DNA from: Podocnemis expansa
Lineage: Eukaryota > Chordata > Testudines > Podocnemididae
Direction: 5' to 3'
Length of the DNA: 64,000 nt
NCBI GenBank assembly: GCA_007922195.1
Contig: ML682059.1
Location: forward strand, 11,180,814 to 11,244,813
Under the pieces are notes generated by a model. It was not told where the DNA came from. It did not search any database and saw only the letters and a program-made list of their open reading frames with translations. The translations under genes and the position numbers were made by a program. Below are positions 1 through 12,284 of the stretch, piece by piece. The stretch's first letter is position 1; each line of letters opens with the position of its first letter.

Positions 1-643
1 GTCTTTTAAGATTCTGCATAACATTCAGGAAAAAAAATAGTAGTTTGAGGTCAAGTAGATTAAGTCAGAAGGATAATTAAAAAAAAAATCCCAATAATAT
101 CAGAAACACCAACATCACTTGTTATGCCAATGAAGTTCACTCTCATTGTTCTTTAACAAAAATTAAAGGGGGGACTGAACCAAACTAAAAATTAAATGAA
201 CAGAAACAAATCTTTAAATTTTGCAGCTTATGCCATCTATTATCTGGAAAAAAAAAAGAATCTATTTAACAGATTATAACAATGTAATATTTAACATCAA
301 TTCACTATCATTAAATCGTGAAAAATGTGTTCTCTAAATTTACAAAATCACAGAATTTCTTCAGAAAACATTATTTTCCCCTTACAAGAAATGATCAGAC
401 CCCTCAATTTGTTTTACATAGAGTGTTATTATATTGTATGTCAAAATGTTAGAATATGTAAAATGCTATTGATGTCCCCAAAGGTGCTTTGAATGAACCC
501 AAGTGGTTAATCTACCCAGAGCAGTGACTCTGACATTGAGTGAAAGTATGTCACCCCCCTCTTTAGCTCACCGCTCAGTTCATCAAAATAGGAGTCTATT
601 TCTAAACAACCTGGCCCTCACTGAGGTTAATGTCAAGCTAGAT

Positions 644-842
644 CAGTGTTTCCCAACCGGTGTGCTGTCAGATCTGAGCAGGTGTGCCACAAAATCTTTT
701 GAAAAACCACTCAAAGATCTCCAGATTGGCTCAACGGCTCATGAATATTCATAAGTTCTTTTGGAAACTATATGGTGGTGTTCCTCAAATTAATTAAAAG
801 TAGCAAAGTGTGCCACGGCAGAGAAAATGCTGGGAACCACTA
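644..842 (+). mobile_element. Non-autonomous hAT-like element (CAGTGTTTCCCAACC family)
   Basis: A 199-bp element starts CAGTGTTTCCCAACC and ends GCTGGGAACCACTA, which are imperfect inverted repeats. It is flanked by a perfect 8-bp target duplication, AGCTAGAT (636-643 and 843-850), the hallmark of hAT transposition. A second copy in the opposite orientation is at 44411-44627. It has no coding capacity; the short frame at 503-754 partly reads through it and is not a gene. Confidence 0.85.
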
Positions 843-2501
843 AGCTAGATCACAAGCCTTCTATTAAAAATAGTGTCATCCCCTTTTTCTCTGACCGAAA
901 TGAAGCATAGCAGTTTTCCTTCTCATGCCTCAACCAACAGCAAATTTAGATGGATTTTGTGTGAGAACCAGCAGCTGCTTCAGCCTCCACCTTGAAGTAC
1001 GACCCACGATGACTCCTCTGTAACACTGTCCTGTCTTCTTTCTGCCCTGCCCTGTCCCATGCTCTTTGAAAATTCCACTTAACTATGCTCCAGTTCTGTT
1101 CTCTGGGACTATCGCAGTAGCAACTCTCTGTTTAGCTTCTGGACAGGAACTGTAATGGAGGTGCACTGCAGAAGCTCCTACTATGTTGTACAGAGGCAGC
1201 TGGAGTTGTGTCACTGCACAAGGAGGAACTTTTTTGAGTACATTGGGCCCAAACTGATTACTGAGTACCATGAGGAGCACTCACCCTCCAGAACAGCCAG
1301 GAAACTTGGGCAAAACAAACACAAGTTTTCTGAAAATCCCCTGTGACACTAAACATGCCCTGAGCTCCATTTGGAGCATGCAGCAAGCCACTTGTGCCCA
1401 CAAAAACTTTTGAAAATTCAACCATAACTTACTTACTAAAGGTCACACAAAAAGTCTTTGGCTGAAAGAGAACCCAGATCCCCCTGTGCTCTTGCCACAA
1501 AAGCATCCTTCCTCTACATGTACACACTGCACCATACGCTTCAACCTCTGCTGACACTCTCACGGTGGCTTTGCTGATCCATCTGAGACTATCACAAATT
1601 TTGATATCTGTAAGGGTTCTGTATGAAATATTCATGCTAGATATTACATCCAATATGTGTTTTGGGAGGGTGTAAGAGAGTGTCATATTCAAGCAGTGTG
1701 TTTTAGAATATAATAGTGACCTTCAAGAAAGTCTTGCTATTCCTTGTCTGCCTGAGCGCTATTCCTTGGGGAGTGCCTTCTCAAAATCCTATATGGGTTT
1801 AGATTCTCAAAACACCTCATATGAGGAGAATTCAAAATAAGATTCTAACAAGTGGTCTCAAGGTGAAATTTCATTATACACTGATTTTATATTTTCTTCA
1901 AACAAGTGATTTAGTAGATTAATTGTCTGTATTATCTCTGGAACCTAAGGTTTAAATCAATATTCATGAAATGAGGTTAGTGACTTTGGCTTCATCATAA
2001 GTAAATAATGTTGCTGCTCTAAGTAATTTGGCATAATTAATGATTTTTGGTTAAAAGTAACTCACAAAAAAAACAAAAAAACCAGATTCTCCAAAGGTAT
2101 CTTTTTACCACAAGAAGTGATGGATTTATATGGTTAAAATGTGATTCAACAAGAAGCATTTTATAGTAAACAGTTTAGTTTTTGGTACTTACAGCTTACA
2201 AAACCGCTGGCACTAAAATTTATTTCCATCAAAAATTATAAAGCTATATATAAAAATTCAGTGATTAAAGACCTATTTCAGATACTATACTAGTGTTCTG
2301 ATTGCCTAGAACATATTTGAAATCCTATTAACTCAAAGCTCCCATCTACGGTAACAATGTCTGAATGTTTATAATTCCTCAAAGCCTTAGACATCTTTTC
2401 TTAAACGGAAGGGTCAAAGTTTAACATTCTTAAAATATGGCTATACACCAAAAAAACTGTAAAAATGACTCAGCACTTTTGAAAATCACGTAACTTATTT
2501 A

Positions 2502-2770
2502 TAGAGCTCTGCAAATCTGCAGATATCCACATTATATCCATGGATATCTGGATCTGTGGATACGATGAGGTTATCCCCACAGACCATTTCTAGTGGATGC
2601 AGATCAGATACAGCTCCACGTATTCTTATCTGCATGGAGCTATGGCTCTGCAGATACGCAGATATCCACAGAGATCTGCATTATATCCGCATTCACGGAT
2701 ACAACACAGATATCCGTGGACCATTTCTTGCGGATGCAGATCCATGTATCCGTATCCATGCAGGGCTCTA
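2502..2770 (+). mobile_element. Non-autonomous hAT-like element (TAGAGCTCTGCA ends)
   Basis: The ends TAGAGCTCTGCA and TGCAGGGCTCTA are inverted repeats. The flanks are CTTATTTA (2494-2501) and CTTATTAA (2771-2778), an 8-bp duplication with one mismatch. The interior repeats words like GATATCCA and GGATGCAGAT in both orientations, so it is largely self-complementary. Three overlapping short frames here come from this repetitiveness, not from a gene. Confidence 0.75.
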
Positions 2771-4313
2771 CTTATTAAGGTACCTATTTAGGAAATAACA
2801 TTAGGTACTCTTTAAAAAATTTAAAAAAAAAAAAGTTGGACTACATTTTGTATATATTGCTGTATTTTTCTGTCAATACCCAAAAGTTTTCCCATTCTTC
2901 CAGTGTTATTCAGAGTCCCCAAAATATGTTTTAAACACATTTTTTGTATTTACAGCTTTTGTTAAATTCATTCAATCAGTAATTGCATTAAAACAGAGTA
3001 ACAAATTTCATAATATTGGGAGCTTATGACATAAAGTACTATATCCCATTAGTTAAGTGGCTGTATTCAGACATCCATAAATGGAAACAACCCAATATCA
3101 TGAGTGAAGGTACTGTAAAAACTGTCTGCTTTGTCAACATGATAGAATTTTATTAAGTTCAAGAGATGCAACAGTCAAAACACTGGAAAACACAACGGAT
3201 CCTGGTCTAGTGTTCTCACCAATGCAGCTTTAACAAGGATTAATACCTGTGGTGATGTTTTTCTAAACTTCCCATTGCTGATAAGCTAGTGGAATTATGA
3301 CGTCTCAACACTACAGGAGAGTGAAAGACGAGCATCTCACAGAGGAAAGGATTTTTAGCAGTGCTTAAAACTCTGTTTTGTTTTGCTTTTGTTAAGAAGA
3401 AAGAGAGTTTTCTAAGAGTGTATTTGGGACGAGGAACAGGTCTCTGACCTACCGAGTGGAATTTAATCATTTCAGGGGATTCACTTTCTATGATTGTTAC
3501 ATTTTATGATCTGATAATAAAGATGACAAACAAAACAAAAGTCTATAATTTCAGCTATTGACTTTGTACAGTATGTGAAGCTGGTCAATCAATAATCTGA
3601 AAACAGAAAGGCAAACTTGTTTTAAATATTGCTTTTAGTATAAGAAAGTGTTACAGTGATGCAGCTGGAGTGAAATATAAAATCAACACCTGAAAAATAA
3701 GATGTCAAAAACTGGTTTAAAGAATTTTCCCTTGTGTAGTCACATTTGATTGATAACATTTAACAACTTGCTCATTAGTGTTCTCTACCTGAAAAGCAAT
3801 AAGAAATACTTTTGCTGGCACTTTCCAAACTGCTTAAGGTTTTTAAATTCAAAACTTAAATAAAATTCAAACCACGGATGAAAGAGACTAATGTTTCTAT
3901 GTGGTTGCAGAAATCTGTCAGGGAAACAATGAGGGATTGTGCTTCCTGCAATTAAGCTGTTGCTAAGCATGAGTTTCCCTGACAATGATCTTGGACAGAA
4001 TTCTGGTCATAGCTGCTTGCTTTGTACATAATAAAAGTTAAATCACCGGTGACCTACAGACCCATTTCAGCTTGGAGAATATATATTATAAGCATGTTTC
4101 TACCAATCACAGAAAAGTAGCTTTTCAAAATAAATTGATATATGAAAGAATCAAGATAGGAAGAGAAAGAGGAAGGGGGGAAATAAAACAACAGACGGAA
4201 AATAATTGGTAAAAAGTCTGTCACAATATTATTCTGAATTTCTAATTTCACTCAGTGGGCATACTATTAAAAGGCACAATGCGCTGAACATTCTACAGGC
4301 AGGGAAATAAAAA

Positions 4314-4577
4314 ATAGCAAGGAGTCCTGTGGCACTTAAAGATTAACATATTTATTTCTTACATGAGCTTTCATGGGAGAAAATCCCACTTTGTCAGACA
4401 TTTTGAAGATGGGGGAACATCCCATTCTGTAAGTTCCCCCATCTTCAAAGCATCTGACAAAATGGGATTTTCTCCTACAAAAGCTCATGCGATAAATAAA
4501 TCTGTCAGTCTTTAAGTGCCACAGGACTCCTTGCTTTTTTGCTGAACTAGGCTAATACGGCTGCTGCTTTGAAACTA
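4314..4577. mobile_element. Palindromic Penelope-like (PLE) tail
   Basis: Two arms of the PLE 3' repeat lie head to head. The left arm is minus strand, from the AGGAGTCCTGTGGCACTTAA motif to GATGGGGGAAC; the right arm is plus strand, from GTTCCCCCATC to TGCCACAGGACTCC and the GGCTAATACGGCTGC end. The hammerhead core in both arms has decayed to CTGACAA, so neither arm keeps a consensus core. The transcript could fold into a hairpin of roughly 100-bp arms. Confidence 0.8.
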
Positions 4578-5184
4578 GGCAGGGAAATATAATTCTCAAC
4601 CAACCAGCCTTCTTGTTACAAGAATGAGGACATAGTGAAGCAGTTTTACTACATTAATAAATTAAATTAACTAATTCCTTCAGGAACTTTACAAATGCAT
4701 TTCGGAGGTGTCACTAACAAAGTGAGACACTGGAAGAAAGTGCATAATTGTGGCAATTAAGTCTAAAAATAGTGGAAAGGCCAACTACACAAATGGCTTC
4801 CCTATTAAAATGATAATTCTGTGTCTAATGGACGGCTCTTACTTTTCATTCTGAGTTTTGAGACTCCAGGAAACAGCCTGTAGTACAGTGGTGGGGATAA
4901 TTTTCTCTAATCCCTAAAGAATGCAAACTCCATGGATGAATATATTGGTTCTCATCACTTTGCACTGCTTAAACTTGAATGTGAAGTTTTGTGCCAAGTG
5001 GTTGGTGATTTGTGAAAGCCTATAATAAATATGTTTATAAACCATAAACAAGGTTTTTCCAGTACTGACATGCTATGGACAATAGCTATTGGCTGACACA
5101 TGTTCAGTGCTTTTTCCCATTTTATTGCATCTAAGAAAATACAAAAACATACAAAAATACCAGTTAAACCTCTAGCTACAGGGA

Positions 5185-5735
5185 ACTGATGGGCAGGATC
5201 CCTTGGGAGGCTGATCTGAAGGGGAAAGGTGTCCAAGAGAGTTTGGTGCATTTTAAAGAAACCCTGCTAAGGGCACAGGAAGATACAATTCNNNNNNNNN
5301 NNNNNNNNNNNNNNNNNNNNNNNNNNNNNNNNNNNNNNNNNNNNNNNNNNNNNNNNNNNNNNNNNNNNNNNNNNNNNNNNNNNNNNNNNNNNNNNNNNNN
5401 NNNNNNNNNNNNNNNNNNNNNNNNNNNNNNNNNNNNNNNNNNNNNNNNNNNNNNNNNNNNNNNNNNNNNNNNNNNNNNNNNNNNNNNNNNNNNNNNNNNN
5501 NNNNNNNNNNNNNNNNNNNNNNNNNNNNNNNNNNNNNNNNNNNNNNNNNNNNNNNNNNNNNNNNNNNNNNNNNNNNNNNNNNNNNNNNNNNNNNNNNNNN
5601 NNNNNNNNNNNNNNNNNNNNNNNNNNNNNNNNNNNNNNNNNNNNNNNNNNNNNNNNNNNNNNNNNNNNNNNNNNNNNNNNNNNNNNNNNNNTGACCTCGT
5701 GGGGTCCCTTCCAACCCTATGATTCTATGATTCTA
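5185..5735 (+). mobile_element. CR1 LINE interrupted by assembly gap
   Basis: Bases 5189-5290 translate to MGRIPWEADLKGKGVQ and following residues, which match the linker after the CR1 ORF2 endonuclease. Right of the gap, 5692-5735 is the canonical CR1 3' end (GGTCCCTTCCAACCCTATG, then repeated ATTCTATG). Both are on the plus strand, so one 5'-truncated CR1 copy spans the gap. The reverse transcriptase part is missing from the assembly. Confidence 0.85.
5292..5691. other. Assembly gap, 400 N
   Basis: Exactly 400 unknown bases. Its borders are the middle and the 3' end of a CR1 element, so the true missing sequence is probably about 2 kb of CR1 rather than 400 bp. An STX17 exon hidden here cannot be excluded but is not needed to explain the gap. 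Confidence 0.95.
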
Positions 5736-6941
5736 CATTTTAACTTTAGACTAATGCCTAATCCAAGCCACAAATACTCTCCTTAAATGTATTAGCAAAA
5801 GAAAAGGAATGATGAAACTTAAGCTTTAGCTCTGCATTACTCTATTTAATAGGTGGTCTGTTTTCCACCCTTGGCTTTTATTATAAGCTAAAGTCTCTTT
5901 AATCAGCTATGGTGAAGTCAATGGGGCTGCTCATTACGCATAAAGTTAAGCATGTATAGAAAATCTTTGTAGGACGGGGGACCTGATTTGCATTGCTTTG
6001 TGATCTAGTGTCAGATACAGTTTCTTCCATTAAAATACATTCTTTTTCAATCTTTTCATAGTTTCCGTATGAATGTCATCAGTATGTTTCCTACACTTCC
6101 TAATTCCCAAGCTATATGCCAGCTGTTTTTCTCCACCCATTTCAATATTAATAGTATCGCTTACTTTAGTAAATCTCCCAGTTACTTTAAAAACATAGCA
6201 TCTCTTATGATAGCTCACACAACACACTCAGGTATACAAATGATTGGCTTATTTTTCTCAAAGGCCAAAGAAAGCAATACTCAACTTTGTTGAAGTGGCT
6301 TTCCTGTTCTACAATCATATGTCAAAAGTAGAAATGGAAAATTACAAACAACTATTAAGATTCAGATACAATTTTTAATAATCAGTCAATAATTTTTCTA
6401 TTCACTTTAAGGAACAATTAAGTAATGTTTATTTCTCCCACCTCAGTTTGTAGACCTTGGTACAGAAAAGCCAGCAGAACTGGTGACATTTGGACTTGAT
6501 TTCTCCAGAACTGTTGACAGCAATTAGCTCACCTGAACATGTTCTTGTATTCAGTTACTAATAACCTGACAAATCCCAAGTTCCTTCCAGTTTTTAATTG
6601 CAAAAATCACCCACTGAAACAATGGAGTGTTTTGCCTAAATAAGGACAGAGTTAAAAATAATAAACTCAAGATATATCCTACAATGAACAGTAAGAGTTC
6701 CACACACACTAACATAAAAACAGATTTTTTTTCTGAATGTGTGGGTTTAGCCATCACTAGGAAAACCTAGCATGAAACATGTTTGCACAGTAGATGAACA
6801 AAAGAATCACTAAACTATGCTATGAAATAAAACAACAGCCAAGTTTTTAGTCAAAGTATCTCACAGTCTATACTTGGCTAAAATCAGTACAAGTTTTCTC
6901 AGTGTAACTGCTTCTATACATTAGTAAGATGAGAAACTAAC

Positions 6942-7064
6942 CTTCTTAATATTAATTTGGTGTTTTCTCAACCTTTCCAGATCCGTTGGAATTGCCACTT
7001 TAATGAATTTTTGGATGGCGGGTTCAAGACGACGAACACTAAGTTTTTCTTCCTCTTCAGACAT
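6942..7064 (-). CDS. STX17: Syntaxin 17, first coding exon (41 codons, partial gene)
   Basis: Syntaxin 17 is the Qa-SNARE that sits on completed autophagosomes and, with SNAP29 and VAMP8, drives fusion with lysosomes; it also acts at ER-mitochondria contacts. Read on the minus strand, the ATG at 7064-7062 opens 41 codons beginning MSEEEEKLSVRRLEPAIQKF and continuing through PTDLERLRKHQIN to IKK. This is a near-identical match to the N-terminus of vertebrate STX17 as I know it. The exon ends on a codon boundary (phase 0) at a donor AAG|GTTAGT, as expected after the lysine before the next exon. The SNARE motif and the two C-terminal membrane segments are encoded by later exons outside the window. 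The start is chosen because it is the conserved STX17 methionine and the upstream sequence is 5' UTR. The exon is too short for a length-based ORF search. Confidence 0.93.
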
Positions 7065-7122
7065 TCTAAAAATATCTTTCACATTAGAACTTGACCAATA
7101 AGCCTTTACTCATCCAGAAACC
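7065..7122 (-). other. STX17: STX17 exon 2, 5' UTR part and splice acceptor
   Basis: On the minus strand a long pyrimidine run ends TTTCTCTTTAAG at 7123 and is followed by GGTTTCTGG. This is a strong acceptor, placing the exon start at 7122 with 58 nt of leader before the ATG. A weaker alternative acceptor (ATATTTTTAG) lies two bases before the ATG. The leader carries a short upstream ATG (in GGATGAG) followed at once by a stop in frame. Confidence 0.65.
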
Positions 7123-8806
7123 CTTAAAGAGAAAAAAAAGATGTTTAGGCTTAAGCAAGATTTATTAATATTACTTGCTGTGAAAGCTGTTTAACTATAT
7201 TAACTTTTTAAAAACAACAAGAACAACAACAACAAGTTAATATTTCACATAATGTGTCCCCGTCACCACCAAAACCCCCACCCCATACTTGATAATGACT
7301 TGATCATTCACAACCCGGATGATTTATTAGCTGTAACTAAAGCCAGTGTTCACAAACAAATCATTTTGGAGAGTAGTTTATTTTCTATGGACAATGTTTT
7401 TAAACAGACAACAACATAGCAAAACAATCAAGGCACATGCTTAAATGCTTTGATGAACAGGGGCAGACTTGAGCACAAAGTTAAAATGGTGATTAAGGAC
7501 TTTGTGGACTAGGAGCCCAAACTCTGCAATTTTAAATTCTCTAAGCTGTGTACATATTTGTAAAACATAATAAATGCTAGAAGTAGCACTGATATAAAAT
7601 TGAAGTTTAAAGGTGTCACACACAAAAAATCAGGAAACCCTGAGTGAAGGCTCCCAAAGCAACTAGACTTTGCTGAATTACAAAAATTATTAAATCCCCG
7701 GTTCTACAAAGACTAAGCATTTCGCATTAAGTAACCTGAACTCTGTGCTCTGCATCTTTCCTTAAGCTGTCCTTTGGGGGCTTTTTCTGGTCCCCTAGAT
7801 GAAGATATGTAAAATTTTATTGCTCCTTACATATCTGCGCACAAACACACAGCAAGTGACTGAGTAATGAAAAGAATTCCATCATATACTGTATATACAC
7901 ACGAGACAAGAAAAACAATCAGATTTTGACATTCAAAATGTTCCTTTATTCACGCAGCATTACGACCATATTAATAAAGCTTACTGAAATATGACCGTCT
8001 TTGCTTTACTTTCCTTTAAAAAAAAAAACTGTACAAAATTGGGCAGATCTATACTAGAAAATTTTGTCAACATAGCTATGTCTGCAAAAGGAGTAGAGTT
8101 CCCAAAAGATGGAAAATATGCAACTCCCTGTACAGTGACCCCTTTCCCTGTGGCTGAGGAACAATGGGGGAAGGAAGCTGAGGGGGGTGAGAAGCTGCAG
8201 CTCTGACCCAGTCCCCTCTGGTCCATGAAGGGAAGGTTTTCTCCTCCCCTACCCCGGCTCAGCCAGGACTAACAGCTGAGCTGGACCCTGGGCAACAGGC
8301 ACCAACTGGGGTATCAGGCAGGATGCAGGGGGGATGAGGGGTTACTGCTGCTGGGGGGCGCTCTTGGCAGATTGAGGATTTGGATGCAAAAGGTGCAGTT
8401 TTAGGATTCTGGGTGCAGGTGGTCAGGCTCCACAGGGGGATCTGGAGAAGGTACGGTTGGGGGAGGTGCTCTGACCCAGCACCAGCAAGGGTGTTTCCCC
8501 AGCCCCACCAAATTTACTTCTCTTCCACTGGCTTCTCCAGGTACCCTAAAGAACGTGCAACACTGCTGGAGAGGGACATGCAACAGTTTTCAGCCATTTT
8601 TCTTCAGGAAAGCAAAGAAATCTGCAGGGGAACATGAATTCTGCACACGTACAATGGCACAGAATTCCCTCAGGACTAACATACACTGTGTCACGTTAAC
8701 AGTTCAGATCATTTAAATGAGGATGTTGTGACAATAGAGCTAACTTAGCTCTTAGTTAACATGAGCACAGCAATTGTATTGGTTTCAATAAGTCAGCTCT
8801 ATAAGG

Positions 8807-8994
8807 CAGGGGTCTCAAACTCAAATCACCACAAGGGCCGCATGAGGACTAGAACGTTAGCCCAAGGGCCGCACGACTGAAACCTTTTCATACAACAATA
8901 TTGCAAATATCAGTAACGATAGTGTCATTGTGGGCTGCAGGAAATAGCTTTAGGGGCCGCAGGCAGCCCACAGGCCTCGTGTTTGAGACCCCTG
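8807..8994 (+). mobile_element. Non-autonomous hAT element (CAGGGGTCTCAAAC family), copy 1
   Basis: Near-perfect terminal inverted repeats, CAGGGGTCTCAAAC and GTTTGAGACCCCTG, are flanked by a perfect 8-bp duplication CTATAAGG (8799-8806 and 8995-9002). Length is 188 bp with no coding capacity. The sister copy is at 32186-32395. Confidence 0.93.
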
Positions 8995-9784
8995 CTATAA
9001 GGAATATTGGACCCATCATCATTTGTCAATAGCAAATTAGCAAATTCATTTGGCCAACTCACTGCTCCTTAAAGGAGTTTCATACTAGTTCAAACAAGTA
9101 TTTGTAAGGCCCTTAATGGCACTGTGGCTTTGTCTCCACAACACACTGAGGCAGCACTGTTAGGGGAAACTGAGACAGGGATGCAAAGAAGGCCCTTAAA
9201 GCACAGAGGCTTCTCTCCTCCCAGTCCCTCCTTCATATAAGACCTGACCCAAAGTCTACTTCATTTGACTTCAACAGTCTTGGATCAGCCCTGTAGTACC
9301 AGTCTCACCAGCACAGTCCTAAACTAACAAGTCAATTGCAAATTAAGATACAGATTCACAAATACTCTTCAACTTCTGTGCACTGCTGTGATGATCCAAA
9401 ACAATTGTAAGGCCAGTAAAATGGGTTGTGTGTTCTGTCTGGTTCACCAGAAACACTGTCCTTAAAAGATTTTTTAAAAATGTCTTAACACTGACACTAC
9501 ATATTTTAAAAATATTGAGAACACCACACAGCAGCATTCTGTTCAGGCTTCTTAGCTGGAAAAAAAAAAATTGGGAGGGGGAATTCCAAGGCGTTCCCCC
9601 TCCCCTTGCAAAAAAAAACCAAAAAAAAAAAAAAAAAAACCAAAAAAAACCCTGTTAAAATGGTGTGAACACACCATGAGAATAAAAGAATATAGAAAAC
9701 TCCTAATGCAATTTTAAAAGTCAGTTTAATCTAATCTTACCACAAACAACGAAATGCCTTAATCATAATAGCATGGTTATTTCA

Positions 9785-9893
9785 TATTGCCAAGTTCCAA
9801 ACGGGCAGTCTGATGAAGTGGGATTTTCTCCGATGAAAGTTCATGCAATAAATAAATTTGTTAGTCTTTAAGTGCCACAGTACTCCTTATTTG
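9785..9893 (+). mobile_element. PLE 3' repeat fragment with hammerhead core
   Basis: A single plus-strand arm: CTGATGA at 9810-9816, a stem II hairpin, GAAA, then TCATGC at 9841-9846, followed by the TTAGTCTTTAAGTGCCACAG tail. The catalytic core words are intact, but the stem I partner upstream (CAGT) no longer pairs fully with ATGC. Confidence 0.75.
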
Positions 9894-10424
9894 GTTATTT
9901 CGTGACATCATTACAGGACAAAGTTAAGGTGGTTTAGTTGCCCTAAAATGTTTAGATTTCTTTTAAGTGTAACCTTAATTCTGAATTTCCTGGGTTTACA
10001 AAGCTTGATTTTTTGATAATTAAGACCATCCCTATAATTTTTTCTCACCCTTACACCGGATATGTACTCTCACCCCTAATACCAAGTTAGTGTTTTGTGA
10101 GTCTTGGGTATGGATTATAGTCAGGGACCACAGAAATCTACAGCAATTTCACATGCATTTTTCAGAATGTCTCCATCAGATCAACAGCCCAGAGTTGTGT
10201 GTTCTGTCAGAGAGAACAGCCCACTCATTCCCTCTGCTTTTTCTGAATTGTACTATCCCTTGAAGAAAGGGAGCAGGCTGTGAGTTCTGCAAGTGGCAAT
10301 GAATTCTGAAGCTCTCTGTTATTTCTACCATCAAAAAATTGCAGAGCACTATAAACCCTAGTTATGCTTCGATTCTCTAGAATAAATCAATGTTGAGCAA
10401 ACAAACCAACCAACCATGACCCTA

Positions 10425-10482
10425 TATTAGTTCCAAAGGGGCAGCCGTGTTAGTCTAGTAAACCTAAAAAAAAGCACCTTGC
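10425..10482 (-). mobile_element. PLE tail fragment
   Basis: TTCCAAAGGGGCAGCCGTGT followed by TAGTCTAGT is the reverse complement of the common PLE 3' end (CTAACACGGCTGCCCCTTTG). Only this end survives; it is followed by an A-rich stretch. Confidence 0.65.
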
Positions 10483-11994
10483 TTCCCCTCCCCCCCCCAT
10501 TTGTCAAACACATTGACAACAATTCCCTTATCTTTTTAGAAGTTCTCCTTTTAAGTTTTACATTCTAGGCACCTATTACTGAAAATCCTGGCATTCAGTA
10601 TTTTCTCTCCATAACATTTAGTGTGAGTGTATTCTAAACTGTTTAGATTTTCTGACTTTCAGAGTATAAATAACACACCGAATATTATCTATTCACTTTT
10701 TTTAGATTAACTGCTTTTTTTTAACTGATGCAAGAACACCAAGAGACAAAGTTCTCAATATCAAAAGTGTAAAAATAGTTTTGAGAATATAACAGAGGCT
10801 CCATTTGTTCTATACTAGGAAGCTAAAACGAAGATATGAAAGAAAACACGAATTTAAATAAAAAGTCCATCTTCCACCATAAGAAATAATTTCCCCCTCT
10901 TCATCATGACCCAATGAACCCTCCAACTGCAAACTGTACCAGTTTTAATTCACATTTTTAAAAATGTGTGGAACATAGAATTAAAAAAAAAAAATCAAAA
11001 CACGCAAGTGTAGTATTATTTAACTGACAGATAAAAAACAGAATGATGTATTTCAGATTTCCACTGATTTTAAACATTTACATAACCCCTGTAAATACCA
11101 GGTTAAATTCCAAGAGAAAAAGACTATTTCTGGAGGTAAAGTTTATTGGTCAGTTAGCAGCACTGTTAGTGAAAATTCAAATCAGATGCAATTTGAAGGC
11201 CCTGTTCCTTCCTAGTAAGTTTGAAAGGGATCAACTTCTGAAATCAAGCTCTGATGATAACTTGAATTGAAATTTGGAAAATATGTTCCAGTGGTCAAAG
11301 ATTTATTCACAAATGAACTCACAAATTTATACTTTTTAAAATAAATTCAAATTTGGCTGCAGTGCACACAAAACTGGGACTTGATCATGAATACTTAAAA
11401 AAAGTGTCTTTCTATGATAATGATTCTTAGAAACCAGTTGGGCTGTCTTTATTATGTTTAATATTATACAAGAATCTACATGAATCAAAGAGTCCAATAT
11501 CTTCCACTCCAATGCAAATATTAATAGTCTGAGGGTCTGAACCTGTCAAGAGGAAGGCCAGCTAATTACTCCAAAAGAGACCTTAGCAAAGCCATAAACT
11601 TGGTCATAACTCTTTTCAAGATTACCCCATGACTAGACAAGTAGTTTTTTTCTTTTTGCCTTAGTTGTCCTTCTCATGTTTCTTTTAAAGCCCTGATACA
11701 AGAGATGAACGATTTAGATATATACACTGGACATCAATGGAGTTTATTTGCATATTTTCTCTCACTAAAATGTTATTTGAAGCAATATTGAAATGTCACT
11801 AGCCAATTAATCTGCATTAAAATAAAACACATTTCTTCCTATATTCAATTATAAATTTTACCATTAGCATCAACTATTGTCTCAAATATTAAAAAAAAAA
11901 TTCAGACTGTATTGTGTTCATCTTCCACTTTACATGTAGATAGCCAGCGTGTCCCATTCATCAGAATACTGTTTTTACTGAACTTTCACGTTGC

Positions 11995-12284
11995 CAATGT
12001 CCAACAGGCTAGTCGAAGAACAAGTGGGATTCCAGCCTAAATGCAATTGTTGAGACCAACTTTTGGCCCTTGTAATGCACATCAAGGGCAGATTCGAGAG
12101 GAAGTTTAAGACCAGAACAATCTTTGTAGACTTTTTATCAGCCTACAACACTGTCTGGAATGGATTAAAGGCTTGATGATGAAGGTTGCAAGAATCATGT
12201 TCTGCTACAAAGTACTATGTCTGTTACGTTCGATGCTGAAGAATAGGCAACTCAGACACTTACGCAGTAAAGTCAGTTCACGCA
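11995..12284 (+). pseudogene. Old non-CR1 LINE reverse transcriptase, 5' half
   Basis: Conceptual translation gives an RT-like stretch with DFLSAYNTVWNGL followed by LRSMLKNRQL. These correspond to the D-x-SAAYDTVW catalytic block and the following NR-x-F segment of a non-LTR reverse transcriptase that is clearly not CR1. It is degraded by stops and frameshifts. Its continuation resumes at 14043 after the inserted CR1. The exact LINE clade is uncertain. Confidence 0.65.

Larger units (their letters stand above)
1..6941 (-). other. STX17: STX17 intron 2 (partial, runs off the left edge)
   Basis: This is everything downstream (minus strand) of the STX17 exon donor at 6941. I looked for the next STX17 exon on the minus strand and did not find it; it lies left of base 1 or in the N gap. 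Apart from the transposons listed separately (644-842, 2502-2770, 4314-4577, 5185-5735), the stretches 1-643, 843-2501, 2771-4313, 4578-5184 and 5736-6941 are AT-rich and show no gene or recognisable repeat. Confidence 0.75.

Noticed and set aside
1155..1346. 63-codon frame as a possible STX17 exon
   Set aside because: Wrong strand and no similarity to syntaxin 17.
2556..2798. 80-codon frame
   Set aside because: Covered by the hAT MITE 2502-2770; three overlapping frames reflect internal repeats.
5189..5722. Open frames through the N gap on both strands
   Set aside because: They are open only because N codons contain no stops; the flanks are CR1.
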